NCBI GenBank assembly: GCA_001773855.1
Contig: MEXZ01000016.1
Span: 1 to 10,692, forward strand
DNA length: 10,692 nt
DNA from: Candidatus Aminicenantes bacterium RBG_13_64_14
Lineage (GTDB): Bacteria; Acidobacteriota; Aminicenantia; Aminicenantales; Saccharicenantaceae
Direction of reading: 5' to 3'
Shown: positions 1 through 7,768 of the stretch, piece after piece
Position numbering within the stretch: the stretch's first letter is position 1
How the letters are laid out: the number at the start of each line of letters is the position of its first letter
Notes under the pieces: generated by a model
Told to the model about the DNA's origin: nothing
Seen by the model: only the letters and a program-made list of their open reading frames with translations
Databases searched by the model: none
Position numbers and translations under genes: made by a program

Positions 1-168
1 GAAAAAGCAAATTCTTATCCTTCCAAGACGGCTTCGGTCGAGCGCATCGGTGAGAACGTATTCCGTGCTCCCGGGGCCGGCCAGCTGTCCCGATTCGTTC
101 TAATCGGGGGGAAAAACGGCCGGGTCAATTACCTGGCAGCCGAATATTGGGCTTTGAAGAAGCGCTAG
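1..168 (+). CDS. C-terminal 55 residues of an unidentified protein (partial)
   Basis: The first reading frame is open from the window edge to a TAG at 166-168, giving 55 residues that end in AEYWALKKR. Codon use (G/C-rich third positions mixed with some A/T) is compatible with a real gene, and the frame is the only open one leading into the intergenic gap. The pattern (a short strand 'VFRAPG', then 'LSRFVLIGGKNGRVNYL') resembles the small beta-sandwich tail found at the C-terminus of some secreted serine hydrolases and peptidases, where an 'F.R...GRV..L' strand pair closes the domain. This is only a resemblance in a short fragment, and no catalytic motif lies in the window. It is followed by 171 bp before permease 1, so it is probably a separate transcription unit. 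Confidence 0.6.
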   Translation, partial: EKANSYPSKTASVERIGENVFRAPGAGQLSRFVLIGGKNGRVNYLAAEYWALKKR

Positions 169-339
169 ACGAACCCGGACCGGTACGAGCGCCGCGACAG
201 CTCGACGAACGAAGTTCCTTCTTTTCTTTTCCGGCCGTCAACCTTTTTCGCCATTTCCGAGTCATAACTAATAGTGGGGGCGGATCCGTGCGCCCGCTCG
301 GGTCTCGCCACGGATGATCCCCGCGAAGGGAGGCTTGAT
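169..339. other. Intergenic region upstream of permease 1, partly AT-rich
   Basis: This gap separates the upstream gene from permease 1. Positions about 216-273 are clearly richer in A/T than the surroundings (a pyrimidine run near 216-230, then CATAACTAATAG near 263-274), so a promoter for permease 1 could lie here. I cannot pick out a convincing -35/-10 pair. No GG-N10-GC sigma-54 element with a good match was found, and there is no paired TGTCCG/CGGACA site like those upstream of permease 2 and the regulator. A Shine-Dalgarno stretch, AAGGGAGG at 326-333, lies 6 nt before the ATG of permease 1. Confidence 0.5.
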
Positions 340-2730
340 ATGTTCCGAAGCTACCTCAAGACCGCCTGGCGCAGCCTTTGGAGGCACAAGGGCCATTCGG
401 CCATCAACCTGGCCGGCTTCGCCCTGGGCATGGCCTGTTGTGTCGTCATCCTCGTCTATGTCCGCCATGAGCGAAGCTTCGACAATTACCACAAAGACGG
501 CGACCGCGTTTTCCGGATCAGCATGGACATCCGGACGAAGACGGCCAACCGCATCTTCGCCCCGATCTCCGACACGGCCGGCCCGGCCCTGAAAGCCGAT
601 TATCCCCAGGTCCAAGCCACGGCCCGCGTCTGGCCTTGGAAGGGCCGCCTGATCAAGCGGGACGCTTTTGTGAGCTATGAAGACCTGTTCATGTTCGCGG
701 ACAGCGCCCTGTTCGACGTCCTGACCATCCCCTTCGTCCAGGGTGACCCCGCGACGGCGCTCGTCCGGCCCGCGACCTTGGTCGTTTCCGAGGGCATGGC
801 CCGGAAATACTTCGGCCAGACCGATCCGGTGGGCCGGGCCCTGAACATCGACGGCCGGGACTACGAGGTGACCGCCGTGGCCGCCGACGCACCGGAGAAT
901 ACGCATCTCCGCTACGGGCTTATCGCCTCGATGGCGACGGTTTCGGTCGGTTACATGAACAACTGGCATTCGACGATGTTCTACACCTACCTCAAGCTCA
1001 AGCCGGACGTCGACCCCGCCGAGTTCGGGAAGCTCATCGGCTCCCTGGCCGATCGATATGTCAAGACCCAGCTCGTCAGCTGGGGAACGACCTATAATTA
1101 CTTCCTCCAGCCGGTCCGGGGCCTCCACCTGGCCTCGCCCCTTCGCGGAGAGATCGAGCCGCCGGCCAACCCCGTTTCGCTGACCATCCTGTCCATCGTC
1201 GGCCTGTTCACTCTGCTCATCGCCTGCCTGAACTTCATGAACCTGGCCACCGCCCGCTCGGCCAACCGCGCCCGCGAGGTCGGGCTGCGCAAGGTCGTCG
1301 GCGCCGGGAAGGGCCAGCTCGTCGGCCAGTTCCTCGGCGAGGCGCTTCTCGTCGCCTTCTTCGCGATGGCCCTGTCGGTCCTGATCGTCAGGCTTTCGAT
1401 GCCGCTCTTGAACCGGTTTACAGGGGCCGGACTCCATTGGACTTGGCTTCTCTCCCCGGCGGTGCTCGGCCTTCTCGCCGGAGGAGCCATCCTGGTCGGC
1501 CTCGCCGCCGGGATCTATCCGGCGCTCGTCCTGTCGTCGTTCCGGCCGGTCGCGGCCCTGCAGGGCGCGCTGGGCCGTGGCCGGGCCGGGCTCGTCCTTC
1601 GAACGGTCCTCGTCGTCGTCCAGTTCTCGGTCTCCTCGGCCCTCATCCTCGGGGCTCTCTTCATGAACGATCAGGTCCGTTTCATGAAGCGCCAGAGCCT
1701 CGGCTTCGATAAGGCCCAAAAGCTCGTCATCCCCCTGCGCGGCGCGATCTCGGCCAGGGACACTTACGCCTCGGTGAGGAACGCGTTCCTCGGCGGCGAG
1801 GCTGCCATCCATGGGGCCTCGCTGTCCTCGACGATCCCCGGCCGGGGGGTCTCCAATTATGCCATCGAGCTCGTGGGTGAGGCGGACAACAAGAACCAGT
1901 CCATGTTCCACCTGTACTTCGACGAGAACTTCATCCCCCTCTACGGGATTTCCATGGTCGCCGGCCGGGCCTTCCAAAAGGAGATGGGCACGGACATCGC
2001 CGGCGCCTTCCTGATCAACGAGGCGGCCGTCAAGGCGTTCGGCTGGAGCCGGCCCGAGGAGGCCCTCGGCAAACGCCTGCGCACGGGCAACGGCGGCCGC
2101 GTCCTGACCATCATCGGCGTGACCAAGGACTTCCATTACCGCGGCCTCCAGGCGCCCGTCGAGCCTCTGGCCATGGAGTTCAATCCCGGCATGCTGGCCT
2201 ATCTGACCTTAAAGGTCGAGGCCGCCGACGCCCGGTCCACGCTCGCTTTTGTCGAAAGGACCTGGAAAGAGACATTCCCCGAAAGGCCGTTCGAGAGCTT
2301 TTTCCTGGACGACGATTTCGACCGTCAGTACCGGGCCGACGAGCGCGTCGGCCGCATCTTCGGGATCTTCATGCTCCTGGGTCTCTTCATCGCGTGTCTC
2401 GGCCTGTCCGGGCTGGCTTCGTTCACGGCCGCGAGCCGGACCCGCGAGATCGGCATCCGCAAGATCCTCGGGGCCTCGTCCCCGCGGATCGTCGGCCTCC
2501 TGTCGAGACAGTTCGCGATCTGGGTCCTCGTGGCCAGCCTCATCTCCTGGCCGGCCGCCTATCTCTTCATCCAACGCTGGCTGAAGGGCTTCGCCAGCCG
2601 GACGACGCTCGGCGCCGGAACGTTCGTGCTGAGCACGGTCGCGCTTCTGGGCCTGGCTTTGCTGACGACGAGCGTCCAGACGGTCCGGGCCGCCCTGGCC
2701 AACCCGGCCGACAGCTTGCGGCACGAATAA
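340..2730 (+). CDS. ABC transporter permease, FtsX/MacB family, 8 predicted TM helices (permease 1)
   Basis: Inner-membrane permease of 796 residues. The ATG at 340 is chosen because AAGGGAGG (326-333) precedes it and the protein then begins MFRSYLKTAW, like its two paralogues; an in-frame GTG at 274 is rejected. Visible layout: TM1 at about residues 21-41, a large extracytoplasmic MacB-like domain (45-275), TM2-TM4 (281-303, 330-352, 370-393), TM5 (420-441), a second extracytoplasmic domain (445-665), and TM6-TM8 (671-694, 724-744, 760-780). Each FtsX module carries the cytoplasmic motif expected to contact the ATPase: REVGLRKVVGA (312-322) and REIGIRKILGA (702-712). Members of this family usually work by coupling ATP hydrolysis to movement of the extracytoplasmic domains (efflux, lipoprotein or peptide handling, mechanotransmission) rather than simple import. 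Substrate unknown. It lies 127 bp before permease 2, with a sigma-54 promoter between them, so it is probably transcribed separately. No ATPase is encoded nearby. Confidence 0.95.
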   Translation: MFRSYLKTAWRSLWRHKGHSAINLAGFALGMACCVVILVYVRHERSFDNYHKDGDRVFRISMDIRTKTANRIFAPISDTAGPALKADYPQVQATARVWPWKGRLIKRDAFVSYEDLFMFADSALFDVLTIPFVQGDPATALVRPATLVVSEGMARKYFGQTDPVGRALNIDGRDYEVTAVAADAPENTHLRYGLIASMATVSVGYMNNWHSTMFYTYLKLKPDVDPAEFGKLIGSLADRYVKTQLVSWGTTYNYFLQPVRGLHLASPLRGEIEPPANPVSLTILSIVGLFTLLIACLNFMNLATARSANRAREVGLRKVVGAGKGQLVGQFLGEALLVAFFAMALSVLIVRLSMPLLNRFTGAGLHWTWLLSPAVLGLLAGGAILVGLAAGIYPALVLSSFRPVAALQGALGRGRAGLVLRTVLVVVQFSVSSALILGALFMNDQVRFMKRQSLGFDKAQKLVIPLRGAISARDTYASVRNAFLGGEAAIHGASLSSTIPGRGVSNYAIELVGEADNKNQSMFHLYFDENFIPLYGISMVAGRAFQKEMGTDIAGAFLINEAAVKAFGWSRPEEALGKRLRTGNGGRVLTIIGVTKDFHYRGLQAPVEPLAMEFNPGMLAYLTLKVEAADARSTLAFVERTWKETFPERPFESFFLDDDFDRQYRADERVGRIFGIFMLLGLFIACLGLSGLASFTAASRTREIGIRKILGASSPRIVGLLSRQFAIWVLVASLISWPAAYLFIQRWLKGFASRTTLGAGTFVLSTVALLGLALLTTSVQTVRAALANPADSLRHE

Positions 2731-2746
2731 GGGGGATCTCGGGTCC

Positions 2747-2761
2747 TTCCGGTGTCCGGAA
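2747..2761. repeat. Perfect inverted repeat TTCCGG-TGT-CCGGAA after permease 1
   Basis: A 6-bp perfect inverted repeat with a 3-nt centre lies 16 bp after the stop codon of permease 1, with CC/GG able to extend the stem past a bulged A. As RNA it could form a short GC-rich hairpin and attenuate read-through from permease 1, but no U-tract follows (the next bases are AGGGGAAG), so it is not a standard intrinsic terminator. Its right half also contains the TGTCCG half-site at 2753-2758, so part of the symmetry may instead belong to the regulator binding region. Confidence 0.35.
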
Positions 2762-2790
2762 AGGGGAAGAAGCCCGTCCAATAACGGACA
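2753..2790 (+). promoter_or_regulatory. Putative paired upstream activator sites for permease 2-3
   Basis: Two sites spaced 22 bp apart. The distal site (2753-2768) has a perfect TGTCCG left arm, N4, and a degraded right arm (GGGGAA). The proximal site (2775-2790), CGTCCAATAACGGACA, has a perfect CGGACA right arm and a left arm with 4 of 6 matches. The same 6-4-6 architecture appears twice, in better form, upstream of the response-regulator gene at 10616-10652. Taking +1 at about 2845 from the sigma-54 promoter, the sites are centred near -62 and -85, where sigma-54 activators commonly bind. Inferred to be bound by the NtrC-family regulator encoded at 9106-10482. Confidence 0.6.
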
Positions 2791-2818
2791 GTGCGCGCCG
2801 GCCTTCGGGTTGGAGAGC

Positions 2819-2834
2819 TGGCATGGTTTTTGCT
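2819..2834 (+). promoter_or_regulatory. Sigma-54 (-24/-12) promoter for permeases 2 and 3
   Basis: TGGCATGGTTTTTGCT matches the sigma-54 consensus TGGCAC/TG-N4-TTGCA/T at essentially every conserved position. The invariant GG (2820-2821) and GC (2832-2833) are exactly 10 nt apart. With C2833 as -12, transcription would start at about G2845, only 13 nt before the ATG of permease 2. Position, strand and adjacent activator sites all fit a regulated promoter of the permease 2-3 operon. Confidence 0.82.
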
Positions 2835-2844
2835 TGATGGGGCC

Positions 2845-2850
2845 GAGGAG
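2845..2850 (+). promoter_or_regulatory. Ribosome binding site fixing the start of permease 2
   Basis: GAGGAG lies 7 nt before the ATG at 2858. In-frame ATGs at 2810 and 2837 lie upstream of or inside the sigma-54 promoter/start region and would not be on the mRNA, so 2858 is the supported start. The site sits right at the predicted 5' end of the transcript. Confidence 0.75.
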
Positions 2851-2857
2851 TCCCATC

Positions 2858-5296
2858 ATGTTCCGAAGCTATCTCAAGGCGGCCCTGCGCGGCCTTAGGC
2901 GTCAGAAGACCTACGCCGTCATCAACATCCTCGGCCTGGCCGTCGGCCTGGCGGGCTGCCTGCTGATCTTCCTCTACGTCGCCGACGAGCTCTCCTATGA
3001 CAGCTTCCATGTCCGTGAGGCCTCCATCCGGCGGGTCCTGGCCTGTTTCCGGAAAGAGGACGGGAGCGTCGAATTCCGGACCTCGTCGATGCCCGCGGCC
3101 GCCGCTCCGCTCTTCCCGAGGGAGTTCCCGGAGATCGAGTACGCCATCCGGTTCGGAGCCGCGCGGGGTTCGATCCGGGCCGGTGAGGCCCTCTTCGCCG
3201 AGGAGATCACTTTCACCGACCCCGGCGTCTTCGCTCTCTTCTCCTTCCCCCTGATCTCCGGCGAGCCGGCCTCGGTCCTCGCCGGCGAGAATTCGCTCGT
3301 CCTGACGCGGAGCGCCGCGGCCAAGCTATTCGGCGACCGGGATCCCGTCGGACAGACCGCCACCCTGGCCTTCGGCACGTCCCAACGGGACTTCCGGATC
3401 ACCGGCGTCGCCGAAGACCCGCCCCGGAACTCGACGATCCAGTTCCGGGTCCTCGTCCGGGCCGAGAACCTGGCCTGGGCCAGCTACCAAGAAGCCCTGA
3501 CCAACCTCGGCGATTTTTCGTATCCCTTGTTCATCGGGTTTAAAGAGGGAGCCTCGCCCCAAGCCGCGGCCGCCCGCCTGGACGCGTTCACGGCCCGGGC
3601 CTTCGCGGCGGAGTTCGGCCGTTGGGGATATGAGCCGGCCAAGCGGAAATCCCTGCCTGTGACCCTGGAGCTCCAAGAACTGGGGCATATGCACTATGAC
3701 TTCTACGGCCCGGCCGGCTCGCGCAAGACGTCCGAGGGAGGGGGCGATCCGGCCGCCCTGCTCATCCTCGGCGGCATCGGCCTCGCCGTCCTCCTCATCG
3801 CCGGCATCAACTTCGTGAACCTGTCGTTCGGCCGGTCGACGGTTCGAGGGCCCGAGATCGGGCTGCGCAAGGTCGTCGGCGCCGGCCGCCGGCATCTGAT
3901 CCAGCAGTTCTGGGCCGAGGCGCTGGTCTTGGCCGCAGCCGCCCTCGCCGCCGCCGTCCTGGTCGCGGCGCTCGTCCTGCCGGCGTTCAACCGGCTCGCC
4001 GGCAAAACGTTCGTTCCGTCCGACTTCATCCGGCCCGGCAGCCTGGCGGCGATGGCCGCGATGCTCCTCGCCGTGACCGTCGTCTCCGGCCTGTATCCGG
4101 CCCTCGCCATGTCGGCCGTCCCCCCGGTCGAGGCCTTCCGGGGCCGGACGACGATCGGCGGCCGGCGCCCGGTGACGCGGGCGCTCGTCGCGGTCCAGTT
4201 CGCCTTGTCCGTTTTCCTGATCGTCACGACGTTCGTCCTCGGCGGGCAGATCCGGCATCTGATCTCCCGGGACCCCGGGTACGATCGGCAGGGACTCATC
4301 CACGTCCGGCTCCCTTCCACCGTGGCCGAGGCGAACCAGCCCCTCGTCGACCTTTTCCGGAATCGCGTCCGATCGTTCCCCGGCGTCGTCGGCGTCAGCG
4401 CCGCCAACTCGGCTCTCGGCCGGAACACCGCAGCGGCCCCGGTCGTGATGGGCGATCGGCGTTTTATCGCCTACCAATTCCGCGTCGACCCCGCCTACCT
4501 GGAGACGATGGGCCTGAAGCTCATCGACGGCCGCGATTTCGAGCCGGCCGAGACGGGTGTGACGATCATCAACAGGGAGTTCGCGCGGGTCCTCGGCGCG
4601 AACGCCCCGGTCGGCCGGCGCATCGGCGATTTCGCCGACGGACCCGACGACGCCTATCCGAACAACCTCCGGATCATCGGCGTGGTCGAAGACTACAACG
4701 TCATTTCGCTCAAATACGGCCTCTCGCCCCTGTTCATCCAGCGAGAGCCCAAATGGGGCATGTGGAACCTCATCGTCCGCGTCCGCCGGGAGGGTGTTGC
4801 GGCGACTATCCGTGAACTCGAAACCGTCTGGACCGAGCTCGTTCCCAACCATCCCTTCGCCTTCACCTTCCTCGAGGACGACCTGAGGTCCCAGTACGCT
4901 TCGGAGATCCGCTGGGGCGGGATCGTCCGCCTCTCCTCCCTGTTCGCGGTCGTCATCGCCGGGATGGGCATCTTCGGCCTGACGCTCCTCTCCGTCCGCC
5001 GCCGGTTCAAGGAGATCGGCATCCGCAAGGTGCTGGGGGCCCGGGTCGGCCAGATCGTCGCCCTCGTCGGCCGGGAGCTCGTTCTTCTCGTCGCGGCGTC
5101 AAATCTCGTCGCCTGGCCGGCTGCCTACCTCGTCATGAGGCGGTTCCTCGACGGCTATTATTACCGGATCACTCTTGGCCCCGGCTTCTTCCTGGCGGCG
5201 GGGGCCTTATCCCTGGCCGTCGCCCTGCTCACGGCCGGGGGGCTGGGGGTGAAAGCCGCCCTGTCCGACCCGGTCAAGGCCATTCATTACGAGTAG
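2858..5296 (+). CDS. ABC transporter permease, FtsX/MacB family, 8 predicted TM helices (permease 2)
   Basis: Inner-membrane permease of 812 residues, paralogous to permease 1; the first 21 coding bases differ from those of permease 1 at only one position. TM1 is at about 21-43, the first extracytoplasmic domain at 45-295, TM2-TM4 at 299-323, 350-373 and 393-418, TM5 at 441-462, the second extracytoplasmic domain at 465-685, and TM6-TM8 at 688-711, 737-759 and 775-797. The second ATPase-contact motif is KEIGIRKVLGA (718-728). The first is PEIGLRKVVGA (332-342), where proline replaces the arginine seen in both paralogues, and the preceding helix (FVNLSFGRSTVRG) also diverges. It is the most divergent of the three in this region. 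The gene is first in a sigma-54 transcription unit and its stop lies 10 bp before permease 3, so the two are co-transcribed and probably translationally coupled. Substrate unknown. Confidence 0.95.
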   Translation: MFRSYLKAALRGLRRQKTYAVINILGLAVGLAGCLLIFLYVADELSYDSFHVREASIRRVLACFRKEDGSVEFRTSSMPAAAAPLFPREFPEIEYAIRFGAARGSIRAGEALFAEEITFTDPGVFALFSFPLISGEPASVLAGENSLVLTRSAAAKLFGDRDPVGQTATLAFGTSQRDFRITGVAEDPPRNSTIQFRVLVRAENLAWASYQEALTNLGDFSYPLFIGFKEGASPQAAAARLDAFTARAFAAEFGRWGYEPAKRKSLPVTLELQELGHMHYDFYGPAGSRKTSEGGGDPAALLILGGIGLAVLLIAGINFVNLSFGRSTVRGPEIGLRKVVGAGRRHLIQQFWAEALVLAAAALAAAVLVAALVLPAFNRLAGKTFVPSDFIRPGSLAAMAAMLLAVTVVSGLYPALAMSAVPPVEAFRGRTTIGGRRPVTRALVAVQFALSVFLIVTTFVLGGQIRHLISRDPGYDRQGLIHVRLPSTVAEANQPLVDLFRNRVRSFPGVVGVSAANSALGRNTAAAPVVMGDRRFIAYQFRVDPAYLETMGLKLIDGRDFEPAETGVTIINREFARVLGANAPVGRRIGDFADGPDDAYPNNLRIIGVVEDYNVISLKYGLSPLFIQREPKWGMWNLIVRVRREGVAATIRELETVWTELVPNHPFAFTFLEDDLRSQYASEIRWGGIVRLSSLFAVVIAGMGIFGLTLLSVRRRFKEIGIRKVLGARVGQIVALVGRELVLLVAASNLVAWPAAYLVMRRFLDGYYYRITLGPGFFLAAGALSLAVALLTAGGLGVKAALSDPVKAIHYE

Positions 5297-5306
5297 AGGG
5301 AGAACC

Positions 5307-7748
5307 ATGTTCGGGAATTTCTTCAAGATCGCGCTCCGGACGGTCTGGAAGCACAAGGGCTATTCTCTCATCAACATCGGCGGCCTGGCGGCCGGCCTGG
5401 CCTGCGCCCTTTTCATCCTGCTCTGGGTGCAGGACGAGCTGAGCTACGACCGGTTCCACGCCGGCGCCGAGAACCTCTACCGGGTTGAGCATGATTATCA
5501 AAGCCCCCAGGGAACATTCCATCTCACCGTCACGTCCCTCCCTCTGGGCCCCGCGCTGAAGGCCGAGATCCCGGAGGTCCAGGATGCGGTCCGAACTACC
5601 AGCCCCGGCACTCTTCTCATCCGTTACGGCGAGAAGGCGTTCTTCGAGAGCGGTGTCAGGGCGGCGGATCCGTCCTTCCTGACGATGTTCACCTTCCCCC
5701 TCCTCGCCGGCGAGCCCAAGGAGACCGCTCTCGCCAGGCCCCACACCCTGGTCATGACGGATGAAATGGCCGGGAAATACTTCGGATCGGGCGATCCCGT
5801 CGGCAAGGTCGTGACGGTCAACAATAAATACGCGTTCACGGTGACCGCCGTCATGAAGGCGGCCCCGCCGAATTCCACCCTGAGGCCCGACATGCTGGTC
5901 CCTCTCGAGTTCCTGAGAGAACTCGGCGGATGGAGCGACAGCTGGCAAGTCAACGGCCGCCAGACCTGGGTCCGGCTCCATGCTAAGGCCTCGGTCCCCG
6001 CCGTGAACGGGAAGATCACGCGGCTCGTTTGGGACAAGACCCGCCAGCAGACCATGGCCGGCCCGGACTGGGAGGCGATCGAAAGGGATCCGGAGGCCCT
6101 GAGGAGGTTCAACGACGAGAAAAACACCCAGCATTTTGTGCTGACGCCGCTCGTCGACCTCAAGCTCAGGAGCTATTATGGCTTCAACCGCAGCAACCAG
6201 GGCATCCAGAATGTCCGCCTCTTCTCCGCCGTCGCGCTCTTCGTCCTTTTCATCGCCTGCATCAACTTCATGAACCTGGCCACGGCGCGCTCGGCGAACC
6301 GGGCCCGGGAGGTCGGGCTGCGGAAGGTCGTCGGCGCTACCCGAAGGACGATCGCCGCCCAGTTCTACGGCGAATCGATCCTGACCACGGTCCTGGCCGT
6401 CCTCCTCGCGGCCGGACTCGTTTTGGCCCTGCTGCCGGCCTTCAATGCGGTCGCGGCGAAGCGGATCGAGCCGGGGACGCTCCTCGGCTGGAAGTTCCTG
6501 GCCGGGATCCTGGCCGTCACCGGGATCACGAGCCTCGTCTCCGGGAGCTACCCGGCTATGCTCCTGTCATCCTTCCAGCCGGTCAAGGTCTTGAAAGGAC
6601 GAATGGCCGCGGGAGGGGGCGGGGCGCTGTTCCGAAAGGCGCTCGTCGTCGTCCAGTTCAGCCTGTCCATCATCCTGCTGATCGGCATGGGCACGGTCCG
6701 CCAGCAGATCGATTTCCTGAGGAGCAAGACTCTCGGCTACGACAAGGAGAATCTCCTCTACCTTCCGCTGCGGGGTGACGCCGCCAAGTCTTATGAATCG
6801 CTCAAGGCAGAGCTCATTCGCAGCCCCAGGGTCGCCGCGGTGACGGGGACGGGAGAGCCGCCTGCGTTTGTCTTCGACAACTCGTCGGGCGCGGAGTGGG
6901 ACGGCAAGGATCCCGAGCTCGAGGTCCTCCTCAGCAACGGCGTCTCGGACTTCGACTTCGTGGAGACCATGAAGATCGACATGGTCGCGGGCCGGCCGTT
7001 CTCCAAGGCCTATCCCGGGGATATGGGCCGGGCCTTCCTGGTCAACGAGGAGGTCCCGAAGCTCATGGGGCTCGGGCCGGCGGAGGCGGTCGGCCGGAGA
7101 TTCAGCTTCATGGGCGTCGACGGGACGATCGTCGGGGTGATGAAAAACTATCATTTCCAGTCGCTGAGGAACGCGATCGAGCCGCTGGCCGTGGTGTTGG
7201 ATCCGAAGGCCGTCAGGTTCGCGGTCGTCAGGCTCCGGGCGGGAGAGATCCCCGCCGGCCTGGACGCCGTAAGATCGGCGTGGCAGGCGGTCAACCCGCT
7301 CTATCCGTTCGAATACAAGTTCATCGACGAGGACTTCGAGCAGCTCTACCGCGCGGACGAGCGGCTGGGCGTCGTCCTGAATCTGTTCGCGGCGATCGCC
7401 GTCCTGATCGCGTGCTTGGGGCTCTTCGGATTGGCTTCGTTCACCGCGGAGCAAAGGACCAGGGAGATCGGCGTGCGCAAGGTCCTCGGCGCGTCCGTGG
7501 GCGGGGTCGTCGTCCTGTTCTCGAAGGAATTCGCGAAATGGGTGGCGATCGCCAACCTGATCGCGTGGCCCGTCGGCTATCTGGTCATGAGGTCCTGGCT
7601 CCAGGGATTCGCTTTCCGGGTCCCGCAGCCATGGTGGGTGTTCGCAAGGGCCGGCGCGGGCGCGCTGGCGATCGCGATGGCGACGATCAGCTTCCAGGCG
7701 GTACGGTCGGCCGTGGCCGACCCGATCAAGGCCATCCGGTACGAATAG
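5307..7748 (+). CDS. ABC transporter permease, FtsX/MacB family, 8 predicted TM helices (permease 3)
   Basis: Inner-membrane permease of 813 residues, starting at an ATG preceded by AGAGGGA (5295-5301), which overlaps the permease 2 stop codon. Predicted order: TM1 (21-43, within INIGGLAAGLACALFILLWV), a MacB-like extracytoplasmic domain (45-300), TM2-TM4 (303-325, 357-378, 397-419), TM5 (443-464), a second extracytoplasmic domain (465-685), and TM6-TM8 (688-711, 744-763, 775-797). ATPase-contact motifs are REVGLRKVVGA (334-344) and REIGVRKVLGA (719-729). Around the first motif 25 consecutive residues are identical to permease 1. The N-terminal 'DELSYDRFH' after TM1 is typical of this permease subfamily. 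It is the second gene of the sigma-54-driven pair and ends 18 bp from the convergent kinase gene. It may pair with permease 2 or act as a homodimer; the sequence does not decide. No ATP-binding subunit is present. Confidence 0.95.
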   Translation: MFGNFFKIALRTVWKHKGYSLINIGGLAAGLACALFILLWVQDELSYDRFHAGAENLYRVEHDYQSPQGTFHLTVTSLPLGPALKAEIPEVQDAVRTTSPGTLLIRYGEKAFFESGVRAADPSFLTMFTFPLLAGEPKETALARPHTLVMTDEMAGKYFGSGDPVGKVVTVNNKYAFTVTAVMKAAPPNSTLRPDMLVPLEFLRELGGWSDSWQVNGRQTWVRLHAKASVPAVNGKITRLVWDKTRQQTMAGPDWEAIERDPEALRRFNDEKNTQHFVLTPLVDLKLRSYYGFNRSNQGIQNVRLFSAVALFVLFIACINFMNLATARSANRAREVGLRKVVGATRRTIAAQFYGESILTTVLAVLLAAGLVLALLPAFNAVAAKRIEPGTLLGWKFLAGILAVTGITSLVSGSYPAMLLSSFQPVKVLKGRMAAGGGGALFRKALVVVQFSLSIILLIGMGTVRQQIDFLRSKTLGYDKENLLYLPLRGDAAKSYESLKAELIRSPRVAAVTGTGEPPAFVFDNSSGAEWDGKDPELEVLLSNGVSDFDFVETMKIDMVAGRPFSKAYPGDMGRAFLVNEEVPKLMGLGPAEAVGRRFSFMGVDGTIVGVMKNYHFQSLRNAIEPLAVVLDPKAVRFAVVRLRAGEIPAGLDAVRSAWQAVNPLYPFEYKFIDEDFEQLYRADERLGVVLNLFAAIAVLIACLGLFGLASFTAEQRTREIGVRKVLGASVGGVVVLFSKEFAKWVAIANLIAWPVGYLVMRSWLQGFAFRVPQPWWVFARAGAGALAIAMATISFQAVRSAVADPIKAIRYE

Positions 7749-7750
7749 GA

Positions 7751-7768
7751 AGCGGCCGTCCCGCCGCT
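7751..7768. terminator. Small hairpin between convergent genes, possible bidirectional terminator
   Basis: AGCGGC (7751-7756) and GCCGCT (7763-7768) form a 6-bp stem with a 6-nt loop, filling the 18-bp gap between the stop codons of permease 3 and the kinase and reaching into the kinase stop codon. There is no T-tract on either strand, so it is at best a weak or factor-dependent stop. No other candidate terminator is visible between the two convergent operons. Confidence 0.3.

Noticed and set aside
85..100. A TGTCC-containing stretch in the upstream gene as a further regulator site
   Set aside because: Only one half-site resembles the dyad and it is inside coding sequence. Isolated TGTCCG or CGGACA hexamers also occur within the permease genes and are expected by chance at this base composition.
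268..2136. A 622-residue open frame antisense to permease 1, and similar long antisense frames opposite permeases 2 and 3
   Set aside because: They are rich in Gly, Arg, Asp, Glu and Gln without hydrophobic periodicity or domains, as expected for the antisense of a high-GC gene; the sense strand encodes a clear permease.
5214..5229. A second -24/-12-like element (TGGCCGTCGCCCTGCT) shortly before permease 3
   Set aside because: It has GG-N10-GC spacing but lacks the CACG part and the TT before GC, and it lies inside a leucine/alanine-rich TM coding stretch of permease 2 where such patterns arise easily. Permease 3 is well explained as the second gene of an operon.
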